Of a stretch of DNA of 64,000 nucleotides, positions 42,157 to 54,500 are shown piece by piece. Numbering within the stretch: position 1 is the first letter of the stretch; the number at the start of each line of letters is the position of its first letter. The stretch is taken from positions 310,001 through 374,000 of the forward strand of contig JACKCI010000002.1 in NCBI GenBank assembly GCA_020634155.1. Direction: 5' to 3'. Source of the stretch: Anaerolineales bacterium. Lineage in GTDB: Bacteria; Chloroflexota; Anaerolineae; Aggregatilineales; J027. The notes beneath the pieces were generated by a model that made no database searches, had not been told where the DNA came from, and saw only the letters and a list, made by a program, of their open reading frames with translations. Position numbers and translations under genes: made by a program.

Positions 42157-42669
42157 ATGCTGATTGCTGTCGGTTCGACCAATCCGGTCAAATATCAAGC
42201 CACTGAGCGGGTCTTGGGGGGTTGTTATCCCAACGCCCAGTTTATCACAGTAGCCGTTGAGTCCGGTGTGGCAGTCCAGCCATGGGGAGATGTCGAAACA
42301 CGGCGCGGTGCGTATAATCGTGCTAAGGCCGTTCTCGAAGCCACTCATGCCGATATGGGCGTTGGCTTAGAGGGTGGATTGCAGGAAACTGAGTTTGGCA
42401 TTATGACGTGTGCATGGTGTGTGATTGTTGATTCAACTGGACGTATGGGGGTTGGTGGTAGTGCCTGTGTCCAGTTACCCCGTGAAGTTGCTGAAGCTGT
42501 CCAAGCAGGCGCGGAACTGGGAGTGGCAATGGATCAATGGTCGGGCCAACACAATACCAAACAAGGTCTGGGAGCCATTGGCATTTTGACCAATGGTTTA
42601 TTAACACGCCAAGAAGCATATGAACCTTTAATTAAACTGGCTTTATCTCCGTTTCAAAGGGGGCAGTAA
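42157..42669 (+). CDS. Inosine/xanthosine triphosphatase-like (YjjX/DUF84 family)
   Basis: This 170-residue enzyme probably hydrolyses deaminated purine nucleotides. The signature is 'LIAVGSTNPVKYQATERVL', 'GDVETRRGAYNRA', 'GVGLEGGLQE' and 'QGLGAIGILTNG'. The start at 42157 follows AAGGA; an earlier in-frame ATG overlaps the -10 box. The stop shares a base with the start of the next gene (TAATG). Confidence 0.88.
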   Translation: MLIAVGSTNPVKYQATERVLGGCYPNAQFITVAVESGVAVQPWGDVETRRGAYNRAKAVLEATHADMGVGLEGGLQETEFGIMTCAWCVIVDSTGRMGVGGSACVQLPREVAEAVQAGAELGVAMDQWSGQHNTKQGLGAIGILTNGLLTRQEAYEPLIKLALSPFQRGQ

Positions 42670-44270
42670 TGACACGACGATTGGGTATAGTGCTGATTTT
42701 TGTGATTGTCTTGCTTGCAGCTTGTAATAATAGCGATGATAACGACGGGGGTGAGCCGTTTGTCCAGCCTGCCCGCCCCAATATTTTGATCGAGAATGCT
42801 GGGGTTACCGTAGGCGGTCAAGTCACCAATATCTGTTGGCCGCGTGGCGAAGGTAATATCCAATGTGAGCCGAGTTTTGACACTACGCTCCCCGCTGACA
42901 CGCTAATTGTGAGCCGTGAGGATACTGTCGCGGTAGCCCTTGGAGATAGTATACAGCCTGATGAACTGGTGGTTTTCAGCCGCGATGCCGACGGTGATCC
43001 ACTCTTTAGCCAAACCTTCCGTGCAGGTGAGGCCGCTCAATTCCCAGTGGCATCTCTACAAGATGGCGAAAACCTGCTAGAAATCACTGCTTACTATTAT
43101 AACCTTGCTGGCTCCGAGGCAGTTGTGAGTAGTCTATTCTCAGTTGAGGTTGGGGCTGCCGTCGCAGTGGATAGCACACCAACCGAAGCCCCATCACCCA
43201 TCCCAACCGAAACTATTGATGAAACACCCGTAACTGAGGCATCGGAGACACCTGTTAACGAAACCGAAACCCCTCCAGCCGTAGCTTCACCAGAAGCCCC
43301 AGAGGTGATAGATGAGACCCCGGTCGTAGAAGAATCCGAAACACCTGTTGATGAGACTGAAACGCCTGTCGTGGTGGCCTCTCCCGAAGCGACAGAAGTC
43401 ATCGACGAGACACCCGTGGTAGAAGAATCCGAAACACCTGTTGATGAGACTGAAACGCCCGTCGTGGTGGCCTCTCCCGAAGCGACCGAGGTTATTGACG
43501 AGACGCCAGTGGTGGGAGAGTCCGAGACCCCTGTTGACGAGACCGAAACGCCAACGGTGGTGGCCTCACCTGAAGCAACTGAGGTCATCGACGAGACACC
43601 CGTGGTAGAAGAATCCGAGACCCCTGTTGACGAGACTGAAACGCCCGTCGTGGTGGCCTCTCCCGAAGCGACCGAGGTTATTGATGAGACCGAAACGCCA
43701 ACCGCCGAAGGCTCATCTGCAACACCCACGGTGATGCCTAGCCCAACGCCCACATTACCACCAACTACAGTAGTACCCTCAGCGACACCTACTTTTGCAC
43801 CGTCGCTGACACCAACCGTGACTCCTTCTGAGACATTGATACCCTCAGCGACCCCCACCGAACCCCAGCCGACCTCAGAGGCTGAGGTATTCTTTGGTGA
43901 GGTCCCGCCCTTGCAATTGGTGGTCACGGGACGTGAGTATTTGCCGATTGGCTATACCTATTGTGAGCCAAACGCAAGTAACCAAGTGGTCTGTATCAGC
44001 CAACCCACCGAATCAACGCGACGGGTACGCCTTTTCCGCCAAAGCGGTGCTATGTCCATTCAAATTGACAGCGAGGAGCGACCCGAAACGGTTGAATATC
44101 GCATTGTCGATGCCACTACTTTACGGCCTTTGGCGCGGGGTGAGCGAGATGGCGCAAATGTCTTGTTGCTGAGTTTCACGTTAGCTCCCGGTGACTATTT
44201 ACTGTCCGTTGAGGTGACATGGCCGGCCTCTAGCGGTACCTACTATTTCCGATTGCAGGTGCAAGGTTAA
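42669..44270 (+). CDS. Lipoprotein with acidic 31-residue tandem repeat stalk
   Basis: This 533-residue protein has a lipoprotein signal (1-19, LLAAC, lipidated Cys19) and a globular N-terminal part (about 30-165). A repeat stalk (about 182-336) is built of TPVV-, SETPV- and DETETP-rich 31-residue units, and a Pro/Thr-rich spacer (about 345-400) follows. The C-terminal beta-rich domain (about 410-533) contains 'GREYLPIGYTYCEP' and ends in 'GTYYFRLQVQG'. It has the plan of a surface lipoprotein with a long spacer; the C-terminal domain might bind a ligand. Function unknown. It is translationally coupled to the upstream gene. Confidence 0.85.
   Translation: MTRRLGIVLIFVIVLLAACNNSDDNDGGEPFVQPARPNILIENAGVTVGGQVTNICWPRGEGNIQCEPSFDTTLPADTLIVSREDTVAVALGDSIQPDELVVFSRDADGDPLFSQTFRAGEAAQFPVASLQDGENLLEITAYYYNLAGSEAVVSSLFSVEVGAAVAVDSTPTEAPSPIPTETIDETPVTEASETPVNETETPPAVASPEAPEVIDETPVVEESETPVDETETPVVVASPEATEVIDETPVVEESETPVDETETPVVVASPEATEVIDETPVVGESETPVDETETPTVVASPEATEVIDETPVVEESETPVDETETPVVVASPEATEVIDETETPTAEGSSATPTVMPSPTPTLPPTTVVPSATPTFAPSLTPTVTPSETLIPSATPTEPQPTSEAEVFFGEVPPLQLVVTGREYLPIGYTYCEPNASNQVVCISQPTESTRRVRLFRQSGAMSIQIDSEERPETVEYRIVDATTLRPLARGERDGANVLLLSFTLAPGDYLLSVEVTWPASSGTYYFRLQVQG
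43212..43676 (+). repeat. 93-bp in-frame tandem repeat, five copies
   Basis: Units begin at 43212 (degenerate), 43305, 43398, 43491 and 43584, exactly 93 bases apart, and a partial unit follows 43677. Each encodes 31 residues starting at VIDETPVV. Variation between copies is mostly synonymous or conservative. Confidence 0.9.
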
Positions 44271-44325
44271 CATCCTATAATTCGTAAATGTCGGTGTTGT
44301 CGTAGTATAGGGAGAAATAGTTAAG

Positions 44326-45297
44326 ATGGTTGCTGAGGTACAGCGCCATGATTTGCCACCTACACCGCCGCCTGATGAAGGCTATTGGGCGGCTTTGTTA
44401 GAGGAGGCAGAACTGGCGATGGGGGGATTACCGAAAGAACAATCGAACTTGGACGAAGAAGTATTCTTTGGTCTACACGGTCAGACCTCGCGTGCTGCTG
44501 GTACCCATGCAGATTGGGAGCAGGTTGAGCAGGTCTATCAAACCGATACCGTCGTTGAACTGAAAGTGATTGGCTATAACCGTGGCGGTTTGCTGGTGGA
44601 ATGGAGCAGTCTGCATGGTTTTGTGCCAGCCAGTCAACTCCTTGACGCAGATTCAACAGCCGGAGAAAATATCCAGCGACATAACCACCTTTCAGCCTAT
44701 ATTGGCTCTTTGTTGCGCTTACGTATTATCGAGTTAGATCGCGTCAATAGCCGCTTGATTCTCTCTGAGCGAGCAGCCGTTGTGCCTCCCGGTACCCGTG
44801 ACGACATCTTAACAACCCTTAAACCCGGTGATACTTGCACTGGGCTTGTCACCAATTTATGCCACTTTGGGGTCTTTATTGACCTCGGTGGGGTTGAGGG
44901 CCTCATTCATATCAGCGAACTCAGTTGGGGGCGGGTACGTCATCCATCTGATATTCTGGAACGCGGCCAAACCATCACGGCTCATGTGTTGGACGTGAAT
45001 GCAGAAGAGGGGCGTATTGCCCTGAGCCTGAAACGCCTTCAACCTGATCCTTGGAAAACCGTCGAGCAACGCTATGCCGTCGGTCAGCAGGTGTCTGGAA
45101 TTGTGACCCATGTAGTCGATTTTGGGGCCTTCGTGTGTGTCGAAGAGGGGCTAGAGGGGCTTATCCACATTTCAGAACTTGCCGAGGGACAATTCTTGCA
45201 TCCGTATAATGTCGTCTCAGAAGGCGACTCGGTAACTGCTCGCATCTTACATATTGATGGACAAGGCCGTCGTCTCGGTCTCAGTTTACGCCAGTAG
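44326..45297 (+). CDS. Protein with three S1 RNA-binding domains
   Basis: This 323-residue protein has a short N-terminal region (1-70) and three S1 motifs (about 72-155, 165-235 and 248-320). The last two carry 'HFGVFIDLGGVEGLIHISEL' and 'DFGAFVCVEEGLEGLIHISEL'. It is shorter than the four-domain S1 protein at 14642 and looks like a paralogue missing the first domain. Whether it joins the ribosome or acts on RNA elsewhere is unknown. GGAG lies 11 bases before the ATG. Confidence 0.85.
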   Translation: MVAEVQRHDLPPTPPPDEGYWAALLEEAELAMGGLPKEQSNLDEEVFFGLHGQTSRAAGTHADWEQVEQVYQTDTVVELKVIGYNRGGLLVEWSSLHGFVPASQLLDADSTAGENIQRHNHLSAYIGSLLRLRIIELDRVNSRLILSERAAVVPPGTRDDILTTLKPGDTCTGLVTNLCHFGVFIDLGGVEGLIHISELSWGRVRHPSDILERGQTITAHVLDVNAEEGRIALSLKRLQPDPWKTVEQRYAVGQQVSGIVTHVVDFGAFVCVEEGLEGLIHISELAEGQFLHPYNVVSEGDSVTARILHIDGQGRRLGLSLRQ

Positions 45298-45586
45298 ATG
45301 CTAACCCCCTTTTACATATAGAAGGGGGTTATGCTTTATCTCAAATATGCAACATAAGATTTTGTCTAGATATTGTCTAAACTTACCTAAAGCCTACCAA
45401 TGGTTTTGCGGATTTCGCTGATACCAGTAGACTGTGGGGTAGGGGAAAGTTTGATGGTTCAGATAAAGCGTTGAAATCAACACTTTTGTACATCCCCAAA
45501 CGACAAAATAAACGATGGCAAATCTCCCATATTCACAGGAAAATTTGTCATCACTCATTGTTTTCGATTTAGCAGGAGCTTAGTTT
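45298..45586. other. Intergenic region ahead of the giant gene
   Basis: It begins with a hairpin AACCCCCTT/AAGGGGGTT (45303-45311 and 45322-45330) without a proper T run, perhaps a weak terminator for the S1 gene. The rest is AT-rich and carries a near repeat 'TTGTCTAGATA/TTGTCTAAAC' at 45361-45383. No clear promoter pair or known RNA is recognised. AGGAGC lies about eight bases before the ATG at 45587. Confidence 0.6.
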
Positions 45587-48500
45587 ATGCAAGGTAAACG
45601 TCTAAATCGGCAGACCATTGCAGCACTCGTTGTTGCAGGGGTGTTGTTGATCGGCGGCGTTCTTATCTTCGGCGATTCGCTGGGGATAACAGGAACGTCT
45701 GGCGATACACCAACACCGGAGGCCAAAATCGTCGATACTGACGGTGATGGCATCCCTGACGGTGAGGATCAATGCCCCGACGTTGCCAACGACGGGGTCG
45801 GTGATCCTTGTAATCCCGATGAGGACGGCGACGGCGTAAAAGACGCTGATGACGCCTGTCCTACTACGCCCAATGATGGTGTAGGCGACCCCTGTAATCC
45901 TGATGAAGACGGCGATGGCGTGTTGGATTCAGAAGATGCCTGTCCAAATAGTCCAAATGATGGTGTAGGCGACCCCTGCAACCATGATGAAGACGGGGAC
46001 GGTGTTGAGGACGGGGATGATGCCTGCCCGAATAGCCCGAATGATGGTGTAGGCGACCCCTGCAACCACGACGAAGATGGCGACGGCTTCAATGATGATG
46101 CTGATCGTTGCCCCACCGAAGCTGGCACCGATGCTGGGTGTCCTGCTGTTGAGCGTCCCGTAGACAGCGACGGCGATGGTATTCCTGATGCCGACGATGC
46201 TTGCCCCAACGACGCCAATCATGACACAGTGGGTGACCCCTGTAACCATGATGAAGACGGCGATGGCTTCGATGATGCCAGCGATCAATGTCCCACTGAA
46301 GCTGGCGCAGACAATGGTTGTCCCGCTGTTGAGCCTCCCCCCGCTGTAGACAGCGATGGTGATGGTATCAACGATGCTGATGACCAATGCCCCGAAGAAG
46401 CTGGTGTAGCTGAGAACAACGGCTGCCCTGCTGTAGAGCCATCCATTACCGATAGCGATGGTGACGGTATCGCCGATGCTGATGACCGCTGCCCCGAAGA
46501 AGCTGGCGTAGCTGAGAATAATGGCTGCCCCCAAGCGGTAGTTCAAGAAACCGACGCTGATGGCGATGGTATTCCTGACGCCGAAGATGTCTGCCCCAAC
46601 GACGCCAATCATGATGCAGTGGGTGACCCCTGTAACCATGATGAAGACGGTGATGGCTTCGCAGATGATGTTGATGAGTGCCCGACTGTAGCAGGCCCCA
46701 ATAATGGCTGCCCGCGCACTGGCCCCTCTGGTCCAGAAGTTGAAAGCCCATCAGTTGGTGCGGCCTTTAATGCGTTTATCAACCAAGATGGTACTGTTCA
46801 ATTTACTGACCGCAGCACTGGCCCAGTGCAATCATGGGCATGGGAATTTGGCGACGGTGGCATCTCCAATGCCCAAAACCCGACCCACTTCTATGCCAAT
46901 CCCGGCACCTACACCGTGCGCTTGACGGTCACCGATACCGAAGGCCTAACCTCCACGGCTGCCTCTAACCTGACCATTAGCGAAGAACAAGCCCAACCAA
47001 TGGTTTGCCGCTTCGACTACACAGTTTTGGATGAAGGCCCCCCCGCGATTGTCCGTTTCGATAACCAAAGCAGCAATGTTGCGACTTATCAATGGACATT
47101 TGGTGACGGCTCTAGCTCAAGCGATGAAGGCCCGCACACCATCACCTATCCAATTGGTGAATATGATATTCTCTTGGTGTGTACGGACTCCGACGGTGCC
47201 TCAATTAATGCCACTGGTCATATTTCAGCGACCGAGAGCGGCGTTAATCAACCTTTGACCGCTGTCTTCGTGGCAGCCCCCACACGTGGCCCGGCCTCGG
47301 CTGGCGAGCCATTCGCGGTGACCTTCACCGATGACAGCAGCAGCGATGCGGGCGACCCCATCGTGGGTTGGTCATGGAATTTCGGCAACGGCCAAACCGC
47401 TACTGGTCAAGGCCCGCACACGATTGAATACTCAACCGTTGGCACCTTCACCATTACCTTGACCGTGACGACTCAAAGTGGCGCGTCAGCCTCCACCTCT
47501 GGCTCAATCGAGACCTTTGAACCGATTGCGGCCCCCGACCCCGACATTGATGCCAACCCTGTCCAAGGTGACGCCCCATTGACAACCAGCATTACTGGTA
47601 CCAACAGTGGCGGCCCCATTACCACATGGACATGGAGCTTTGGCGCGGGTGCCAGCCCTGCTAATGCTACAGGTCAAGGCCCGCACAGCGTCACCTATGC
47701 CAATCCCGGCACCTACACAGTGACCTTGGAAGTTGAAGGCCCCGGCGGTTCTGGCTTTGTGACCCAACAAATTGTTGTGACCGAACCCGGCGCAACCGTT
47801 GAGTCCATCTATAGCTACGGCACCCCCACCTTTAACCCCAATGGCACCGTTGACCTCTGCTTCACCAACCAGAGCTTGGGTTCAATCGCCCAAAATATCT
47901 GGAACTTTGGCGATGGCACAGGCGACATTACCGACAATAACACGCAGGTCTGCCACACCTTCCCCGATGAAGGTAGCTACCAAGTGCGCTTGTTGGTCAT
48001 TGGTACCAACCCTGCCGAGACCTCTGACTCCGTTCAACTCGTTCCGTTGTTCCAAGGTGTTCCGGCTCCTGTGGCCCACTTCACCTCCAACGCCACGACC
48101 ATCCAAGTTGGTGGTACGGTGCAATTCACCGACACTAGCACGGGTATCATCACTGGCTGGCAATGGGACTTCGAGAATGATGGCACTTGGGACTCTACCC
48201 AACAAAATCCGAGCAAGCAGTTCAACGTTGGCGGTGTTTATCCTGTCAAGTTGCGCGTGACTGGCCCCGGTGGTTCGGCTGAAGCCCAAGAAGTGACCAT
48301 TACCGTGACCTATCCAGCGGCAAGCTGTACCTTCAGTGCGGCTGGTAGTGTCAGCCTTGGTACAGTGAGTAACTACAGTGCCAGCGTTGGCAACCTGTAT
48401 GACCGCACCGTGACCTCCTACGAATGGTCGGTTATCAACCGCGATACCAATCAGCCCTTCAACGGAACGGGTAGCAGCCAAAACTTCAGCGTGACATGGA

Positions 48501-51500
48501 GCGAGGGCGGCAACTTCCAAGTGAAGCTGATTGTTAACATCAGCGATGGTACAAGCTGCCAGAAGACCCGTAATGTAACGGTCAACGTTCCAAGTCTGGT
48601 CTGCTCCAATATCAGCGGCCCAACCCTGATTCTGCCCGGTGCCAACCAAGAGTATACGGTCACCGTTTCTGGCGTAATCAGCGAATCCGATGTCGTTTAT
48701 CAATGGTTGCTGGATGGCTCCCCAGTGGGGACAGGCCTTTCCTACAGCCAAGTATGGGCGGCAGGCACCTACACCTTAACCTTCCGTGCCACTGAAGGCG
48801 CTCGTAGCTGCGAGAAGAATATCACCGTTGTCGTGAACAACGAACTCGTCTGCGGTGAACTCAATGGCGACTTCACGGTTATCCCCGGCGAGTCCATTAC
48901 CTACAGCGTGAATCCGGGCGGCTTGCAAGGCCGTACCCCAACCTACGCATGGACGGTTGATGGTAGCCCCGTCGGTGGCAATAACAGCAGCTATACCCAC
49001 ACATGGCCCGCCGAAGGCACCTTTGCCATTGCGGTAACAGTCTCCACTGATGACGGCGCAAGCTGTACTGCAAGTGGCACTGTAACCGTTGAATGGCCCG
49101 ATGTCACCTGTACCTTCGATGGTGATACCAGCCTTTACGTCGGTGACTCAGAGACCTATCTGCTCAACCTGAGCGGTGTGGCGGGTCGTACCGTTGCGTA
49201 TAACTGGCAACTGAGCGATGCCAATGGTGTGATTGCCAGCGGTACCAGTAGTTCCTTCCCCTATACCTTTACAACGGCAGGGACTTACACCCTCACGTAT
49301 ACGGTAACTGTTGACGGCGAACCCACTGACTGCGGTGGCGAAGTCCAGATTACCGTTACCCAACCGAACTTCACCTGCGATTTCTCACGTGGTAGCAGCC
49401 CAGTTAGCCCCGGTACAACTCGTACTATGACGGTTGGCTCTGGTCAACTCGGTGGCTTGAACAACCGTACCGTGACCTCCTACCAATGGACAGTCGTAAA
49501 CCGTAGCACGAGTGCAAACTACACGAGTGCCAGTGGTAACCCCTTCACCTTTACATGGAATGACCCCGGTAATTACCGTGTGACGGTGTTGATTACCCTT
49601 GACGACGGCTCCACCTGCGAGAAGTCAAAGAACTTTGACGTTAGCACCCCTACCCTAAGCTGCGGTAGCATCTCTGGCCCATCGGCACTAATCCCCGGTA
49701 CCACCCAAGGTTACACGGGTAGCGTCTCCGGTGTGGTCTACTCCAGTGAAGCCGTTTACGAATGGCTCATCAATGGCACTGTCGTTCAATCCATTACAGG
49801 CAACTACGACACTGGACGGGTCTTCAGCCAAACATGGGCTGCGGGCACCTATACCCTCAAGTGGCGTGTCACCGACTTTGGACGTAGCTGCGAGAAGAGC
49901 AAGACTATCACCGTCAGTGGTGACCTGACTTGTAACTTCAGCGGCGACCTGCAACTGGTTCCCGGTGAGCAAGGCTACTACAGTGTGTCGGTGAATGGCT
50001 TGCAAGGCCGTACCCCAACCTACACATGGACAGTTGACGGCACCCCAGTTGGTAGCAACAGCAACAACTTGAGCTACAGCTTTGATGCCGAAGGCACCTA
50101 TGTGGTGGCTGTAACGGTCTCAACAGGCGATGGCTATGACTGTACTGGTCAAGGCACTGTTACGGTTGAATGGCCGACACTCAATTGCGATATTTTCTTG
50201 ACCGCTGATGCACCCGGTTCCGACTTCATCATCGGTTCCGATGTTGATGGCCTTGCGGGCCGCACGCCCACCTATGAATGGCTCATCAACGGCACTCCAG
50301 CGGGTAGCGGTGAAAGCCTGACCGTGCCTTGGGCACCCGGCTCCTATACCATCACCTTCCGCGTTTCGGCTGAAGGCAGCACTGCCTGCGAAACGACCAT
50401 TACCTTCGATATGGAATGGCCCGAAGTTACCTGTCAACTCATCGGCGACAATACCTTCTTTGTTGGCGATGCGGGCGACTTCTCACTGGATGTTGATGGC
50501 GATGCAGGCCGTACCCTGACCTATCAATGGACGTTGACAGCCCCCAGTGGCGCTCAACAAACGGGTAACGGCGCGGACTTCGCCCCCACCTTTGATGAAG
50601 CGGGTAGCTACACGCTCTCGTGGGTCTTGTTGGTTGATGGTCAAGCCGCAGATGGCTGTAGCAATAGCACAACCATCACGGTTGACGCCCCCAGTTTCCA
50701 ATGCGTTCGCATTGAGGCCGTTGGCGACAACTCCGAAGGCGAGTACACGGGCACCCCACGTAATGTCGGCAGCAACTACACCTACCGCGCCCACGTGGAC
50801 AACCCTGCTAACTTGCCACTGACCTTTAGCTGGCAACAATCGTCAGGCGGCACCGCCACAGGTAATCCTGTTTCGCTGTCATGGCCGGACGCAGGCACAT
50901 TTACGCTTGGCGTCACGATTTCTGCCCCCGAAGGCGTTGGCCTTGAGCCATGCTCAATGTCCATCAATATCCTGTCGGGTTGGTTGGATGTGGACTTCAG
51001 CCGCACCCCCAGCACCGTGCAAGCGGGTGAGGAAGTCTGCTTTGACAACCGTAGCACCCACAATGGCACCACGACCCCTGTCTACACATGGGACTTCGGC
51101 ACCGCCCTCAACAGCACTGGTTCACAAACCAGCAGCGCTGAGGAACCCGGCTGCTTGAGCTTCGATGAACCCGGTAGCTACAATGTCAACTTGGTTGGCA
51201 ACCTCAATGGCTTGCAGGACGAACAAACCCGTACTGTGACCGTGACCGCCCGCCAAGAAATCTTTGCCGAAGCCAATCCTGAAGTGGCCTTGGTCAACCA
51301 AACCATTACCTTCACAGCGACAGGCACCAACCTGCTCGACAACCCGAACTATCGCTGGGAACTGCCCGGTGTCCCCACCTTGCAACCCGGCCAATCGGTC
51401 CAATTCGCCTTTAGCGTCCCCGGCACCTACACCGCCAAGGTTTATGGCGATGGTAGCCTCGGCACCGTTGAAGCGACTGTGAATGTAACCGTTGCTCAAT

Positions 51501-54500
51501 CGAGCTTTATCCGTGCGGCCTTCAACCCCAGCCGTTGGTCAGCCGTTGCCCCTGCTGAAATCTGCTACACCGATGCCAGCGAAGGCGACAACATCATCCA
51601 ATGGGAATGGGACTTGGACGGCGACGGTTCCTTTGAAATCACCAATGGTGATAACAGTGTCGTCTGCCGCAACTACGATGTCGCAGGTGTGTGGAATATC
51701 CGCTTGCGTGTGACGAATGCCTTTGGCCTAAGCGCCAGCGCGACCAACATCGTGCGGACCTTCACACCCGGCGGTGGCGGTGGTTCGATTGGCGTGAATT
51801 ACCAACCCGAAGGTCTGGTCTGCTTCTCCAGCATTCTGGACGAAGGCTTCGAGATTGTGAACTGGGACTTCGGTGATGGTTCACCGCCAAGCACCGAATT
51901 GGCTCCTTGCCACACCTATGTGGAAGGCACCTATCAGGTCGTCTTGACGGTAACCGATGGTCAATTGACCTATCCGATTGTCCGTACCATTACCGTACAG
52001 GTTATTCCATCCAGCGAACTGCCCAACATTGTTGTTGAAGGCGTCTGCGTGGAAGACCAACCCGGCGTTGCTCCCTTCGTGCGCTTCACCATCACCAACA
52101 TTGGTGGTGATATGACCGAAGACGATGAGTACACCATCCGTGACAACGTGACCAACGAAATCTTGCAACAAGGTACCTTCCGGTTGCTCGAAGGCGCTGC
52201 TCCGATTGTCATTGAGTTGGCGAACCCCAATGGTGCAACCCTGACGACCCGTGATAGCCAAGCCTCCGCGTCTCAAGACCGCTGCGTGGAACCACCTGAC
52301 ATCAGCGTGGATGGCCTCTGCTATGAAGGTCAAGACGGTACTGGCGTTGCCTTCACCATCACCAACGATGGTGGCCCGATGTTCACTGATGGCTCATGGT
52401 CAGCAGTGGATGAGAATGACCAATCCGTCAGCAATGGCACCTACAATATCGGTGAAAACGGTAGTGAGACCATCACCGTCTTATTTGGGCCTGATAACTA
52501 CAGTCAAGACCGTCGCATCAAGTTGATTGTGACCGACGGCGTTGGCAATACAGTCGAAACTGGCTACATCGGCCCATGCCTAGCCCCACCTGATTTGACC
52601 CTTAGCGGTCAATGCGATGCGGGAATCTCCAACAGCGCGACCTTCACCATCAGCAATGGCGGCGGTCCACTCTTCGGCGGCACCTACAGTGTCTGGCGTG
52701 GTACGGAAGCCAATCCATTTGGCACCCAAGTTATCTCTGACACCAACTTCGACCTCCTGCCCAACCAATCGTTGGATGTGACGGCGACCTTCGATGCCAA
52801 TAACATGAATCCAGAACGTCGTTTGACGATTGTGCTTATTGTTGGCAACTCGGCAGAACAACTCAGCACTGGCCCATGCTTGCCACCACCTGACATCAGT
52901 CTAGATTATGTCTGCGTGGAAGACGGCAACTTTGCCCGCGTCACTATCACCAATGATGGCGGCCCAGTTCAAGGCCCCTACAACTACACCATCACCTATG
53001 AAGATGGTGAGGTTGTCACTGGTCAAATCGAAGTACCGGCCCTTGGCACTGCGACGGTTGACCTGAGCAACGAACACGGCACTGCCACCTTCTTCATCAA
53101 TGAAGAAGAAATCGAGATCGAAGTCGAGAACTGCTATGAGCCAGAACCACGCCTTGAGTATGTCTGCGTGGAAGACGGCAACTTCGCCCGCGTCACAGTC
53201 TATAACGATGGTGGAACTATCATCGGTGACGATTGGACATGGGAAGTCGCCTATGAAGACGGCACTGTCGATAGCGGCACCGTCCGTCCCGACGCTGATA
53301 GCTCAGTAGACATCGACCTCAGCAACGAACACGGTTCAGCGATCTTCACCCTTAACGGTGATGAAGACCTGAGCGTCGAAATCGAGACCTGCTATGAACC
53401 TGCCCCACGCGTAGATTATGTCTGCGTGGAAGACGGCAACTTCGCCCGCGTCACCGTCTACAACGATGGTGGTGCATTGGTCAACGAAGAATGGTCATGG
53501 TCGGTTAACTATCAAGACGGCTCCACCGACAGCGGCACTGTCGCTCCTCCGGCTGGTGGCTCAGTAGACATTGACCTCAGCAACGAACATGGTACGGCTA
53601 CCTTCACGCTCACTTATGGTGAGGGTCAAGGTGATACGATTGTGGTGGATGTTGAGAACTGTTATCCGCCCGAACCACGCCTTGAGTACGTCTGCGTGGA
53701 AGACGGCAACTTCGCCCGTGTCACCATCTTCAACGATGGCGGCCCGATGGTCAGCCCTGCTGAATGGGACTGGGAAGTCGTCTATGAAGACGGTTCAACC
53801 AACAGCGGTAGTGTCACCGTTCCGGCTGGCGGCAGCGTTGATGTTGACCTCAGCAATGAACACGGCACCGCGACCTTTGACCTCATCACAGGCGAAGGCC
53901 CCGAAGATACCTTGACCGTTGAGGTCGAGAACTGCGATGAACCCGCGCCACGCCTTGAGTATGTCTGCGTGGAAGACGGCAACTTCGCCCGTGTCACCGT
54001 CTACAACGATGGTGGAACAATTGTTGGTGACGATTGGACATGGGAAGTCGTCTATGAAGACGGCACCACTGACAGCGGCACCATCCGTCCTGAAGCTGGC
54101 GGCGAAGATGAAATCGACCTCAGCAACGAACACGGTTCAGCGACCTTCACGCTCAACGGCGATGAAGAACTGAGCATCGAAATCGAAACCTGCTACGAGC
54201 CTGAACCACGCGTTGAGTACGTCTGCGTGGAAGATGGCAGTTTCGCCCGTGTCACCGTTTACAATGATGGCGGCCCCATCATCGGCGACGACTGGACATG
54301 GGAAGTCGTTTATGAAGACGGCACCATCAATAGCGGCTCTGTCCGTCCTGAAGCTGGTGGCTCAGTTGACATTGACCTCAGCAACGAACACGGTACAGCA
54401 TTCTTCACGCTCAACCAGAATGAGACACTGAGCCTCGAAATCGAGAACTGCTACGAGCCAGAACCGCGTGTGGATTATCAATGCGTCGAAGACTACCCCG

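Noticed and set aside
43212..43676. Regularly spaced repeats that might be a CRISPR array
   Set aside because: The 93-bp units are continuous and in frame, with no spacers and no cas genes.
43097..43927. A 276-codon minus-strand open frame over the lipoprotein repeat, rich in V, G, S and T
   Set aside because: It mirrors the 93-bp repeat and the Pro/Thr-rich coding on the other strand; no start signals.
45331..45586. Possible riboswitch or small RNA ahead of the giant gene
   Set aside because: I could not match the sequence to any known RNA core; only a hairpin and a short near-repeat are visible.
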